Origin: Lapidilactobacillus mulanensis
Lineage (GTDB): Bacteria; Bacillota; Bacilli; Lactobacillales; Lactobacillaceae
Assembly: GCF_003946215.1 (NCBI RefSeq)
Contig: NZ_RHOW01000007.1
Location: forward strand, 1-64,000
Direction of reading: 5' to 3'
DNA length: 64,000 nucleotides
Shown here: one piece after another, positions 19,287 through 27,929 of the stretch
Layout of the letters: every line of letters starts with the position of its first letter
Position numbering within the stretch: position 1 is the stretch's first letter
Program-made: the position numbers and the translations under genes
Notes under the pieces: model-generated
Told to the model about the DNA's origin: nothing
The model's input: only the letters and a program-made list of their open reading frames with translations
Database searches by the model: none

Positions 19287-20372
19287 TTAATTCTTTTTTC
19301 CTACCGAATCACCGACCACAATTTCGGGTTGATACATTTTTGAATACGAACTGAAATCCTTATTAGGATCTTTAAGCATCTTAATCATCAACTCAGCAGC
19401 ATCCTGCCCCATTTGCGCCTTAGGGTGGTTGACTGAAGTTAGACGAATGCCAAAGCTGTGTGCCAGCGTCGAATTATCGAAACCAATGATCGATAATTGT
19501 TCGGGCACTTTGATCCCCATACTCAACGCTAAATTATATGCAGTCACCGCAATTTGGTCATTGTAACAAATTAATGCCGTTGGTCGATCCGTCAGCGAAA
19601 AAATTTCCCGCAGTTGCATGCCTAGATTTGATTTAGAAGCACCCGACTGAAATGCGAGACTCCGATTCAGACTCGGCATCTGACTTTGCTGAATGGCAAA
19701 ATTATAACCATTCATCCGATCGATCCCCTGTTGATCATCCGTTTTAAAAACACCTAAGATATTTTGATGACCATGATCCAATAAATATTTAGTTGCGATG
19801 CGGCCGCCTTCATAATCATCCATGACAAAGTAAGGCACATCAAGCCCCTTGATACGCGCATTCAGGGTGATGATTGGCACATGCTCGTTATCCAGATCTT
19901 GATATAAAGATAGATTTTTAATTTCAAAAGCACTTTTAGTCGGTTCAACGATTAAGCCATCAATATTTGAATTCAATATTTTAGCTAAATTCCGCTGTTC
20001 CAACTGAGTATTATTCTGAGTACTACTCAACATCAACGAAATCGATTGAGCGGTTAATTGACTTTCGATCCCAGAAATAATCGATGGGAAAATATAGTCA
20101 TTGATATGCGTGGTCAAGATTGCAACCGTTTGTCCATCGGAGAGACGATTTGCCATTCTTTTCTTATCGCAAACAAAAGTGCCACCGCCTTGAATGCGAT
20201 AGACGATCCCGCGAACTTCCAGATCAGACAAAGATTTACGGATCGTATGCCGACTCACTTCGAAGATCTGCATCAATTTCGATTCAGTTGGTAACTTTTC
20301 ATTAGGCTGATATTTACCTGATGCTATCCAATCTTGAATGGCCTCAGTCACGACTTCGTATTTCTTCTCCAT
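19287..20372 (-). CDS. araR: Arabinose-operon repressor AraR (GntR/LacI chimera)
   Basis: About 361 residues. The N-terminal GntR-type winged helix (NEKLPTESKLMQIFEVSRHT, then IRKSLSDLEVRG) is fused to a LacI/periplasmic-binding-like effector domain (VAILTTHINDYIFPSIISGI through the C-terminal QMGQDAAELMIKML). This chimera is diagnostic of AraR, whose DNA binding is relieved by L-arabinose. ATG 20372 is chosen over GTG 20384 because GTGGGG serves as ribosome site. It is encoded just upstream of, and in the same direction as, the genes it should repress, and its own promoter carries a near-consensus operator. Confidence 0.93.
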   Translation of the reverse strand: MEKKYEVVTEAIQDWIASGKYQPNEKLPTESKLMQIFEVSRHTIRKSLSDLEVRGIVYRIQGGGTFVCDKKRMANRLSDGQTVAILTTHINDYIFPSIISGIESQLTAQSISLMLSSTQNNTQLEQRNLAKILNSNIDGLIVEPTKSAFEIKNLSLYQDLDNEHVPIITLNARIKGLDVPYFVMDDYEGGRIATKYLLDHGHQNILGVFKTDDQQGIDRMNGYNFAIQQSQMPSLNRSLAFQSGASKSNLGMQLREIFSLTDRPTALICYNDQIAVTAYNLALSMGIKVPEQLSIIGFDNSTLAHSFGIRLTSVNHPKAQMGQDAAELMIKMLKDPNKDFSSYSKMYQPEIVVGDSVGKKN

Positions 20373-20388
20373 AATTAACCCCACGTCT

Positions 20389-20431
20389 ATTTGTACGTAT
20401 GAATTATATCGCTTTTTTTCATAATTAACAA
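20389..20431 (-). promoter_or_regulatory. araR promoter and AraR operator
   Basis: On the minus strand there is TTGTTA (20431-20426), 17 bp, then a perfect TATAAT (20408-20403). Overlapping the start region is ATTTGTACGTATGAAT (plus 20389-20404), which matches 14 of 16 positions of the Bacillus AraR operator. Negative autoregulation is predicted. Confidence 0.85.
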
Positions 20432-20572
20432 GAATTTTTAACTAGATATTTCATAAAAAATAAGCCGGTAAACGATATGGATTATAGTGCAATCCACTCA
20501 AATCACCAATGAATAGCACAAACAAGTTTCATAAATCATGAAAATTTGTCCCCGTACAAAAAAAGAAACTGA

Positions 20573-21778
20573 TTATTTGTCAGTTTCTGCTTGATCTTGC
20601 TTATTTTTCTCAGTATCAACTTGCGGTTCTGGTTCTGCTTCAGGCTCGTATAATCCAGAGACAGATTTAAACCATTCGAAGAAACGCATAAAGATAATTT
20701 TAACAACGGCATAAACGGGAATACCTAACAGAACGCCGAGTAGCCCAAACATCTTGCCTGCGGCTAACAAGATCAATAACGTGGTGACTGGATGCATTTC
20801 CATCTTGCTACCAACGACCAACGGCGAAACGAAACGACTCTCGATTGTCTGCTCGATGGCAAAAACAATTAGCACTTTGACGACCATTAGTGGCGCGGTA
20901 AACGCTGCAATGATCAAGGCAGGAATAATCGCGAGAAACGAACCCAAGTATGGAATCAAATTCAAAAATCCCGCCAACACGCCTAAAGTCAGCGCATATT
21001 TCTGACCAACGATCGAATAACCGATTGAAAACATGACACCGACCCAAAATGCGACGGTCAGTTGACCACGAATATAATTACTCAGCGATAAATTAATGTC
21101 ACTCAACAACTCACCTGTCGGTTGACGAAACTTCACTGGGACGAAAGCTAATAGATTCTTTTTAAATTTCGGACCATCTTTCAACATGAAAAATAAAACG
21201 AATGGTGCTGTCGCTATTGTCACAAAGATACTCGTGATCACACCAACCGCAGAAGTAATATTTGAAAACCAGTCGGCAATATTATCGTTAAATTGTTTGA
21301 CGACTGTTTTCGAAAGACTATCAAACTGCGTATTGATTTGATCACGAACACCGTCTAACTGCGAACTCGATAACAACGAATCCGCTGTGGCCTGAATATT
21401 TTTCCAATACTTCGGCCAGTTATCAATAATTTGTTGTGTCTGTTCTTGAATAATAGGAATCAGGGCGACGATTCCCCAGACGATCAAACCGATAATGACC
21501 ACAAAAACAATCGTGATCGTCCAAATCCGGTGAATTTTAAATCGCCGCTCCGCAATTTTGACCAAGGGTTCGATCAAATAATACAGCACTGCCGACAGAA
21601 CCACAGGCGGGAAGACCATCATCAAAAAATCTCCGACCGGTGTAAACACCCAGCTGACATTAGCCAGCATCCAGATGACACCGAGCGCTAGTAGGATGTT
21701 GATCAGGGCAATTGTGGCCTTATTATTGAGGAACCAACGGTAAAACCAGGAATGTTTAGTTGCTTTGGGATCAGTCAT
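20573..21778 (-). CDS. AI-2E family transporter (PF01594)
   Basis: A 401-residue membrane protein with about seven helices and an acidic/Lys-rich C-terminal tail (EPEAEPEPQVDTEKNKQDQA). Blocks GQLTVAFWVGVMFSIGYSIV, LNLIPYLGSFLAIIPALI and the pore-region LLGVLLGIPVYAVV are typical of the family once called UPF0118. Members have been linked to AI-2 export, sodium/proton exchange or permeation of small solutes; the substrate here is not known. It is monocistronic. Confidence 0.88.
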   Translation of the reverse strand: MTDPKATKHSWFYRWFLNNKATIALINILLALGVIWMLANVSWVFTPVGDFLMMVFPPVVLSAVLYYLIEPLVKIAERRFKIHRIWTITIVFVVIIGLIVWGIVALIPIIQEQTQQIIDNWPKYWKNIQATADSLLSSSQLDGVRDQINTQFDSLSKTVVKQFNDNIADWFSNITSAVGVITSIFVTIATAPFVLFFMLKDGPKFKKNLLAFVPVKFRQPTGELLSDINLSLSNYIRGQLTVAFWVGVMFSIGYSIVGQKYALTLGVLAGFLNLIPYLGSFLAIIPALIIAAFTAPLMVVKVLIVFAIEQTIESRFVSPLVVGSKMEMHPVTTLLILLAAGKMFGLLGVLLGIPVYAVVKIIFMRFFEWFKSVSGLYEPEAEPEPQVDTEKNKQDQAETDK

Positions 21779-21799
21779 TGACCATCCTCCTAAAAGAAA

Positions 21800-21840
21800 T
21801 TGTGAGAGACAACCGGTTGAAATGATTGGCTAAGGTAAAA
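21800..21840 (+). repeat. Family B palindrome fragment
   Basis: GACAACCGGTTGAAATGATTGGCTAAGG (given as GACAACC then GGTTGAAATGATTGG then CTAAGG) matches the 5' half of Family B units at 36.0 and 61.3 kb read on the minus strand. The 3' half is missing. It lies directly before the left end of Family A copy U2, as if U2 interrupted or replaced it. Confidence 0.5.
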
Positions 21841-21870
21841 GTGGTAAAAGTGAAATTCTTTAGTAATTTG

Positions 21871-22301
21871 TCTACCTTCGGTCGCGGCTGTGTGGGGCAA
21901 GTGACCTAAACTGGAATTAGGTTAGTGGTGAACTCGGAAAAACTGGGTTTGGGTGCATGATTTTATTTCATAGTCGACAACTTTACTGCGAGAACTATAA
22001 TCACGTTTGATATTTTGCCACTAAATATATATGTTGCTTAAAAAAGGCTTACACGGGTGAAAGTCCAGTTCAGAATTTAAATCTGTTTGCTAGAATAGAC
22101 CCACAGAATTTGCGGAAGAGAATGAACAGCACACTGTGATAATGGTCTTAGCGACAGATTCACCGTCGCTTAGAGCATGGGAAATTCGGAGATCTTGCGG
22201 TTTTGGCAAGAGCTCCAAATTTAGGCGGAAGAATTTTGGTGGGTTTCCAAAATCCTGGAGCCGTCCCCACAAGTGAGCTGTTCATTCTCTGGAGCAAATT
22301 C
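21871..22301 (+). repeat. Family A composite element, copy U2, left unit collapsed
   Basis: Occupies the gap 21779-22342. It starts with the Family A left boundary TCTACCTTCGGTCG and the first arm of the same terminal stem as U3 (GCGGCTGTGTGGGGCAAGTG). It then jumps straight to the post-hairpin sequence ACCTAAACTGGAATTAG, so the ~200-bp left unit is deleted. The linker resembles that of U3. The right unit (22106-22301) is intact, with terminal arms GAATTTGCGGAAGAGAATG... paired with ...CATTCTCTGGAGCAAATTC. Its three hairpins are CTTAGCGAC/GTCGCTTAG, a TCTTGC/GCAAGA stem with AAATT/AATTT ends, and ATTTTGG/CCAAAAT. Confidence 0.75.
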
Positions 22302-22342
22302 AAACAGCAGTTACCCACCCACGATCAGCCTTTAACCCTAAG

Positions 22343-22711
22343 TTATTTCGTCGTATAAATAATTTGTGTCCCGACGTGAAACTCCGGCTTAGTTCCCTCA
22401 GCGAAATATAACGCGTTTTGCAAATCAGAAGGTCCTTTATCTGAAAAAATCAAGGTCACGTGACCAATCGTCCGCAAATTCTCATTGACTAAACTGCCCA
22501 CTTCATGAATCTTAAAATGCTGACCATCGATCGACAGCTGATCACCAGACTGCACGTGCAATTTTTCTTGATGAGCTGGATCGCCGAATTGTTGAATAAT
22601 TGCAACTTGACGCAGGGCCTCGCTAGCAGATTCGTCGAATAAAATCACCATTGGATCCTCATCGCTGAGTGCTTTAGGCCCGATGGCTGTGACTGTTGAT
22701 TTGATTTCCAT
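22343..22711 (-). CDS. PTS glucitol/sorbitol-type IIA component, orphan
   Basis: A 122-residue protein of the GutA/SrlB family (PF03829). It shows the N-terminal TVTAIGPKALS, the central FGDPAHQEKLHVQSGDQL with a candidate phosphoryl His, and GHVTLIFSDKG. In a full system it passes phosphate from HPr to a glucitol IIBC, but no IIB, IIC or sorbitol-6-phosphate dehydrogenase gene is present here. It stands alone between element U2 and the divergent lactonase. An orphan regulatory role is possible. Confidence 0.85.
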   Translation of the reverse strand: MEIKSTVTAIGPKALSDEDPMVILFDESASEALRQVAIIQQFGDPAHQEKLHVQSGDQLSIDGQHFKIHEVGSLVNENLRTIGHVTLIFSDKGPSDLQNALYFAEGTKPEFHVGTQIIYTTK

Positions 22712-22954
22712 AATTGCAAAAACCTACCTTACTATTTTGAGTTCGTCTTAATAATTTCATTTTAGCACACAAGCCTTACTTTTTTATAAGGCTCCGCTCC
22801 AAAAACCGTTTAAAAATGCAGAAACACTTTTTTATAAATAAGTTACATTAATCTTCAATTTCAGCGTAGGCGCTCACACTCTGGCGCTAAGTCTGGTAAA
22901 ATATGAAGTGGCTTATGCTATACTTACATTGATAAAAAATGGAGGCTTTACACA

Positions 22955-23977
22955 ATGAAAGAAAAAATTCTCTTCGGCGGTTATACGCGTCGTATTGGTA
23001 AAGGTATTTATCAAGCTGAACTTGATACAGAAACAGAATCGATCTCACAACCTGAAGTTTATCTCGAGGTCCCTCAAGCAACTTACTTAGCACTCAGCAA
23101 GAAAAACATTCTTTACACGGTTTGCAAAGATGGTGAAAATGGTGGCGTTCGCGCTTATGATTTAAACGGCGAGAAACCACAACTGATCAATGAAGTGATG
23201 GCTGTCGGCGCACCACCTGCTTATGTCTCTGTTGATGAAGATCGTCAACTCGTTTATGGCGCCAATTATCATAAAGGTGAAGTTTTAGTCTATCGAATTG
23301 CCGAAAACGGTGGAATTAGTCTTGCTAGTTCTGTTACTCACGTTGGTGATGGCCCTCGTCCTGAACAAGAAAGTGCCCACGTCCACTTCACAGATCTCAC
23401 GCCTGACCATCGCTTAGTTGCCTGTGACTTGGGTATCGATGCCGTGGTCAGTTATGACGTCAATGATGCTGGTGACCTGACGAAAGTTGCAACCTACCGC
23501 ACAGAACCCGGCTACGGTCCACGTCACATTGTTTTCAATCCGAATGGCAAAATTGCTTACTTATTAGGCGAGCTTTCCAGTAACGTTCAAGTCTTAAATT
23601 ATCAAAATGATGGTAGTTTCAGTTTAGTTGCGACTTATTCTTTGATCCCAACTGACTTCACCGAACACAACGGAAGTGCGGCCATTCGCATCAGCAATGA
23701 CGGCCGTTTCTTGTATGCTTCTAATCGTGGTCACAATTCGATCACTGTTTTTGCCATCGCCGGTGATGGTCGCGAGTTGCAATTGATTCAACGGATTAGT
23801 ACAGAAGGCGATTTCCCTCGCGACTTCAATTTAGATCCTACAGAAAGTTTTGTCGTTTGTGCAAATCAAAATACAGATAACACGACGTTGTATCGTCGTA
23901 ATTCTGAAACAGGTCGCCTGACGAAAATCCAACAAGATATTCAGACGCCTGAAAGTGTTTGCGTTCTATTTAGATAA
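22955..23977 (+). CDS. Lactonase family protein (6-phosphogluconolactonase type)
   Basis: A 340-residue cytosolic seven-bladed beta-propeller of the YbhE/Pgl family (PF10282), which in some bacteria hydrolyses 6-phosphogluconolactone. Repeated blade motifs are visible (DGENGGVRAYDLNGE, GPRHIVFNPNGKIAYLLGEL, ISNDGRFLYASNRGHNSITV, and FPRDFNLDPTESFVVCANQN). Ribosome site TGGAGGC precedes ATG 22955, and an extended -10 (TGCTATACT) lies near 22917-22925. It is monocistronic. Confidence 0.88.
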   Translation: MKEKILFGGYTRRIGKGIYQAELDTETESISQPEVYLEVPQATYLALSKKNILYTVCKDGENGGVRAYDLNGEKPQLINEVMAVGAPPAYVSVDEDRQLVYGANYHKGEVLVYRIAENGGISLASSVTHVGDGPRPEQESAHVHFTDLTPDHRLVACDLGIDAVVSYDVNDAGDLTKVATYRTEPGYGPRHIVFNPNGKIAYLLGELSSNVQVLNYQNDGSFSLVATYSLIPTDFTEHNGSAAIRISNDGRFLYASNRGHNSITVFAIAGDGRELQLIQRISTEGDFPRDFNLDPTESFVVCANQNTDNTTLYRRNSETGRLTKIQQDIQTPESVCVLFR

Positions 23978-24001
23978 ATAAATTGTGAACTACTGTTAAA
24001 A

Positions 24002-24634
24002 AAGCCTACCTTCGGTCGCGGCTGTGTGGGGCAAGTGACAGACTACTGTGGGGACGGTTCCAGGCTTTCCCCTAAGTTCCTGGGAAAGTCTTCCACCTCA
24101 ATTTCGAGCTTTTTCTCCGTCGCAGGTGCGGCTCCTGAGAAAAATCTCGAAATATGCTCCTGCTGTAAGCGACGATAGCCCATGTCGCAACACCAGTTTC
24201 ACAGTATCGTCACTTGCCCCACGCAGCCGCGACCTAAACTGGAATTAGTTTAGTGGTGAACTGGGAAAAACTGGGTTTGGACGAAAGTAGTTTAATTTCT
24301 GCCCGATTGCTTTGTTGTGGGAAATATAATCACGTTGAATATTTTGCCACTAAATATTTCTGTTGCTCAGAAAAGATTTGTGCGGGAGAAAGTCCGGTTC
24401 AGTATCTAAATCCGCTCACTAGAATAGACCAGCAGAATTTGCGGAAGAGAATGAACAGCACACTGTGATAATGGTCTTAGCGACATGGTTCACGTCGCTT
24501 AGAGCATGGGAAATTCGGAGATCTTGCGATTTTGGCAAGAGCTCCAAATTTAGGCGGAAGAATTTTGGTGGGCTTCCAAAATCCTGGAGCCGTCCCCACA
24601 AGTGAGCTGTTCATTCTCTGCAGCAAATTCAAGC
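24002..24634 (+). repeat. Family A composite element, copy U3 (most complete)
   Basis: Occupies the gap 23978-24710. The left unit (24013-24234) has 26-bp terminal arms starting GGTCGCGGCTG and ending CAGCCGCGACC. Inside are the core GTGGGGACGG and three hairpins: CTTTCCC/GGGAAAG, ATTTCGAG..TTTTTCTC/GAGAAAA..CTCGAAAT and AGCGAC/GTCGC. A ~200-bp linker starting CTAAACTGGAATTAG leads to the right unit (24435-24630), whose terminal arms GAATTTGC..AGAGAATGAACAGC close three more hairpins ending in the complementary core CCGTCCCCAC. No gene fits. Confidence 0.8.
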
Positions 24635-24710
24635 TGCCATTACTTGTAATTACGTAGAAACCGAAAAGTCCACTTTTGTCACATTTCCCTAACGAAAGGA
24701 ATTACTAATC

Positions 24711-25541
24711 TTGAATATTATCAAAGCGGTGATCTTAGGTATCATCGAAGGAATCACCGAATTCTTGCCGATCAGTTCGACCGGCCATCTATATTTAGCC
24801 GACGAGTTTATTAAATTAAACGAAGACAAGGCCTTCGTCAACATGTTCATGGTCGTAATCCAACTCGGCGCGATTTTAGCCGTCGTCTTGCTGTACTTCC
24901 ACAAGTTAAACCCCTTCTCACCGAAAAAAACGCAGCGCGAACGTGGTCGGACTTGGCAGCTCTGGTTTAAAGTCATCGTTGCCGTCATTCCATCAATTAT
25001 TGTTGGTTTACCACTCAATGACTGGATGGATGCCCACCTAAATAATTGGCAGGTTATCTCTGCCACCTTGATTATTTATGGGGTGCTCTTCATTGTCATC
25101 GAGCGTTACAATAAGACTCGCCAGAGCACGATGAATGATTTGAATCGGTTGCCGTATCAGACGGCTCTTTTGATCGGTGTTTTCCAATTGCTGTCCTTAA
25201 TTCCTGGGACTTCGCGTTCTGGTGCGACAATTTTAGGCGCGATCCTCCTGGGGACTTCGCGTTACGTTGCGACCGAATTTTCTTTCTTCATGGCAATTCC
25301 AACGATGTTTGGCGCGTCCTTACTCAAAATCGTCAAGTTCTTGAAAGATAATAGTTTCTCCGGCGACCAAGTAATCGTTCTGCTCGTGGGAATGGTGGTT
25401 TCATTTATCGTCGCCTACTTGTCAATTCGTTTCTTGTTAAACTATATCAAGAAAAACGATTTTCAAGCTTTCGGCTGGTATCGAATTGCGCTTGGCGTCA
25501 TCGTCATCGCTTTCTTTGGACTGCGTGCACTATTAGCCTAA
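24711..25541 (+). CDS. uppP: Undecaprenyl-diphosphate phosphatase
   Basis: A 276-residue BacA/UppP membrane enzyme that recycles undecaprenyl pyrophosphate for cell-wall synthesis and can confer bacitracin tolerance. Signature motifs are both present: [14 protein letters not shown] near the N-terminus and PGTSRSGAT in the middle, with about eight helices. The TTG start at 24711 is supported by AAAGGA 10 bp upstream. It is preceded by element U3, so its promoter lies within or just after the element. Confidence 0.95.
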   Translation: MNIIKAVILGIIEGITEFLPISSTGHLYLADEFIKLNEDKAFVNMFMVVIQLGAILAVVLLYFHKLNPFSPKKTQRERGRTWQLWFKVIVAVIPSIIVGLPLNDWMDAHLNNWQVISATLIIYGVLFIVIERYNKTRQSTMNDLNRLPYQTALLIGVFQLLSLIPGTSRSGATILGAILLGTSRYVATEFSFFMAIPTMFGASLLKIVKFLKDNSFSGDQVIVLLVGMVVSFIVAYLSIRFLLNYIKKNDFQAFGWYRIALGVIVIAFFGLRALLA

Positions 25542-25614
25542 TCAATATTCAGAATGTCCCACAGCGCAAATGAGCTTGAATTAAACACAAATAAAACCTG
25601 GAGGCGATCGATCC

Positions 25615-26256
25615 TTGTTAAAAGAAATTGCCGTAGAAAATTTCACGATGATCCCTAAAGCTGTTGCGGCCGGTGCAAACCGGATCGAATTAAACGATAA
25701 CTTGACCGTTGGCGGCACTACTGTTAGCCACGGTGTTATGGCCGAAGCTGCTAAATATCTCGGCGAGAAAAAAATTCCGCTGGTCGTGATGATCCGTCCG
25801 CGTGGTGGTAACTTTATCTATAACGACACAGAATTAAAAATTATGGAATCAGATTTATTTTTAGCCCAAGAAGTGGGCGTTGATGCGGTCACTTTTGGCG
25901 CATTGAATGAACGCAATGAATTGGATAAAGAAGCCATGGAAATGCTGATCGGTGCTGCTGGCGGCCTTCAAGTCGTCATGCACATGGCCTTCGATGAAAT
26001 CCCCATCGACAAGCAAAAAGAAAGCATCGATTGGTTGGCTGATCATCAAGTTAGCCGCATTCTGACTCACGGTGGTCCCCTTTCTTCACCGATCGAAGCC
26101 CATTTCGCACAACTGGCACAGACCATTGCCTTAACCAATGGCCGGATCGAAATTTTGCCTGGCGGTGGCGTGACCGATCTAAACGCCGATCACGTGGCCG
26201 AAGTCTTAGGTGTTAAACAGTTACACGGCACCAAGTTACTAGGTTCTCTAGCTTAA
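25615..26256 (+). CDS. cutC: CutC family protein
   Basis: A 213-residue TIM-barrel protein of the CutC family, once named for copper homeostasis; its true biochemical role is unsettled. Conserved blocks are AVAAGANRIELNDNLTVGGT, VMIRPRGGNF, VTFGALN and the C-terminal ILPGGGV. TTG 25615 follows a GGAGG ribosome site. It lies 73 bp after uppP and shares the terminator at 26274. Confidence 0.9.
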   Translation: MLKEIAVENFTMIPKAVAAGANRIELNDNLTVGGTTVSHGVMAEAAKYLGEKKIPLVVMIRPRGGNFIYNDTELKIMESDLFLAQEVGVDAVTFGALNERNELDKEAMEMLIGAAGGLQVVMHMAFDEIPIDKQKESIDWLADHQVSRILTHGGPLSSPIEAHFAQLAQTIALTNGRIEILPGGGVTDLNADHVAEVLGVKQLHGTKLLGSLA

Positions 26257-26273
26257 ATAATTCATTTTAAAAC

Positions 26274-26309
26274 AAAAGCCGAAACGGAAAATTCCGTTTC
26301 GGCTTTTGT
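26274..26309 (+). terminator. Terminator after cutC
   Basis: AAAAGCCGAAACGGAA / TTCCGTTTCGGCTTTTG is a near-perfect hairpin with a short U-tract, 18 bp after the cutC stop. Confidence 0.85.
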
Positions 26310-26461
26310 AGTTTGTTAAGTTGAATTGAATTAAATTTGAGTCAACCTCTCATTCGTTTTACAGCGTTAGTATAGGTGAATGAAAGACGCACTGATCAAA
26401 ATTCTATTTTTTAAATTAATCGTGTTTGTTGAAGGAAACATCAAGTTGTGACTAATACTGA

Positions 26462-27409
26462 TTACATTTTCGTATAATCTTTTCGCGCTAAATAAATGGC
26501 CGCCGAAATCGTCAACATCAGTGCGCCTAACAAGACTAGCCAGAACGCACCCGTGGTACTTCTTCCTGGCAAGCTACCCACATTCATCCCCCAGATTCCG
26601 GCGATCAAGGCTGGCACCGAGACAATTAACGTGGCTGAGTCTAAATATTTCATCAAGTGATTCAGATGATTATCCATCATGTCGTTAAATAAACCACCGA
26701 TCGTCTCGATCAGATCACGATAGATCACCACTAATTTTTCCGCATAGCGATGGCGCAAACGAATGTCCTGTAAAAGTAATGGTGAAGCTAATTCCTCAAT
26801 AAATTTCGCGTCTTGCCACAACTTCTTCAAAGTATCACGTTGATCAGTCAATGTGTGGTCCAGATAAACCATGTCCCGCTGCGTATCCGCTAACCGAAAC
26901 AACTCAGTATTCTTAGTGGTCACTCGCGCCGAACGATCTAATTGATCGATGATTTCTTTTTTGTGCTCCAACTCAACGATAAAGTGAGTCGCCATCGCAT
27001 AGATCGAAAATCCAATCACCCTAGCGACTGAGCTGAGTTTCTGCTCATACTTTTGAATGAGGCGTTCCGTGAAGTTAGATCCCTTGCACAGATGAAAAAT
27101 TAATAGCTCGTCAGATTTAATGATCGTGATCGGTTGCAGCCGTTGCTCGATCCGTTCCTCATTTTCTGCCGATAAATCTATCAGAACCAAAACCTGAGCG
27201 TTGGTTAAATTTGTATCCGACAAAGTTTCATAGCGCGTCACTTCTTCGGCTTGATCACCGGCCTGAAAAATATCATCCGGTAAATTATATTGAGTGATGA
27301 TTTCCGCCAGTTCAGCTGGCGTGGCTTCATTTAAAACCAACCAATTGGTCTCATCAGCTCGATTTTTCTCCGCGACGCCAGTTTCTGTGATCTGATAATG
27401 TTGATACAT
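26462..27409 (-). CDS. CorA-family magnesium/divalent-cation transporter
   Basis: A 315-residue protein with a large N-terminal cytosolic domain, a long stalk helix and two C-terminal membrane helices. The invariant GMN pore motif is present in GIWGMNVGSLPG, followed by FWLVLLGALMLTISAAIYLA and a basic tail. It is a typical short Firmicutes CorA, so Mg2+ or Co2+ uptake is the family expectation. It is monocistronic and diverges from the small GlsB-like gene. Confidence 0.92.
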   Translation of the reverse strand: MYQHYQITETGVAEKNRADETNWLVLNEATPAELAEIITQYNLPDDIFQAGDQAEEVTRYETLSDTNLTNAQVLVLIDLSAENEERIEQRLQPITIIKSDELLIFHLCKGSNFTERLIQKYEQKLSSVARVIGFSIYAMATHFIVELEHKKEIIDQLDRSARVTTKNTELFRLADTQRDMVYLDHTLTDQRDTLKKLWQDAKFIEELASPLLLQDIRLRHRYAEKLVVIYRDLIETIGGLFNDMMDNHLNHLMKYLDSATLIVSVPALIAGIWGMNVGSLPGRSTTGAFWLVLLGALMLTISAAIYLARKDYTKM

Positions 27410-27591
27410 CGATCTCCCTCACCTTCATTGCCTCTAGTTTCATTCTAGCGAATCCAAGTGCTTCACTACAATTATCCGCCTACAAAGTTTTATCTGGCGC
27501 GTTCTAGGCGTTAATATTGCGTCGAATCGGTTCAGTTCGCTAAACTAAAGTTAGGCATAATTGCTTAATAAAAATGGAGAGGATGATGAAC

Positions 27592-27846
27592 ATGTTACAT
27601 TTCTTATGGGTACTCATTATCGGTGCAGTGATCGGAGTGATCGGTCAAATGATCGTTGGTCGTGATATGCCATTGGGCTGGGTCGGCAATATTATTGGCG
27701 GGCTTGCTGGTGCATGGATCGGCTCCAGTTTGTTCGGTAATTGGGGACCGATGGTGGCCGGAATGGCGATCATTCCCGCAATCATTGGTGCTATCATTGT
27801 CGTATTCGTGATTTCCCTGATTTTAGGGTCGCGAAAAAAAGCTTAA
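27592..27846 (+). CDS. GlsB/YeaQ/YmgE-family membrane protein
   Basis: An 84-residue, three-helix Gly-rich membrane protein (PF04226 type), starting MLHFLWVLIIGAVIGVIG with repeated GWVGNIIGGLAGAWIG. The family is associated with general stress (GlsB/Asp23 loci). The frame opens at ATG 27574, but GGAGAGG lies inside that part, so ATG 27592 is the better start. A terminator follows at 27878. Confidence 0.85.
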   Translation: MLHFLWVLIIGAVIGVIGQMIVGRDMPLGWVGNIIGGLAGAWIGSSLFGNWGPMVAGMAIIPAIIGAIIVVFVISLILGSRKKA

Positions 27847-27877
27847 CTTAGTTTTTCGCGTTAATTTACTGTAAATT

Positions 27878-27917
27878 AAGATCCCCCCGAGGTGAAAAAT
27901 ACTCGGTGAGATCTTTT
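27878..27917 (+). terminator. Terminator after the GlsB-like gene
   Basis: AAGATC..CCGAG / CTCGG..GATCTTTTTTT forms a hairpin followed by a U-tract directly before Family A copy U4. Confidence 0.8.
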
Positions 27918-27929
27918 TTTGGTGTTGAA

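Noticed and set aside
22090-24601. Small ORFs of 60-71 codons within Family A elements (for example 22090-22272 and 24419-24601 minus)
   Set aside because: They arise because the palindromes lack stops on both strands. They have no ribosome sites, and mirror-image ORFs occur on the other strand.
24013-24630. tRNA or tmRNA genes suggested by the cloverleaf shape
   Set aside because: The units are 180-220 bp, have no CCA end, T-loop or anticodon features, and their stems are far longer than those of tRNA.
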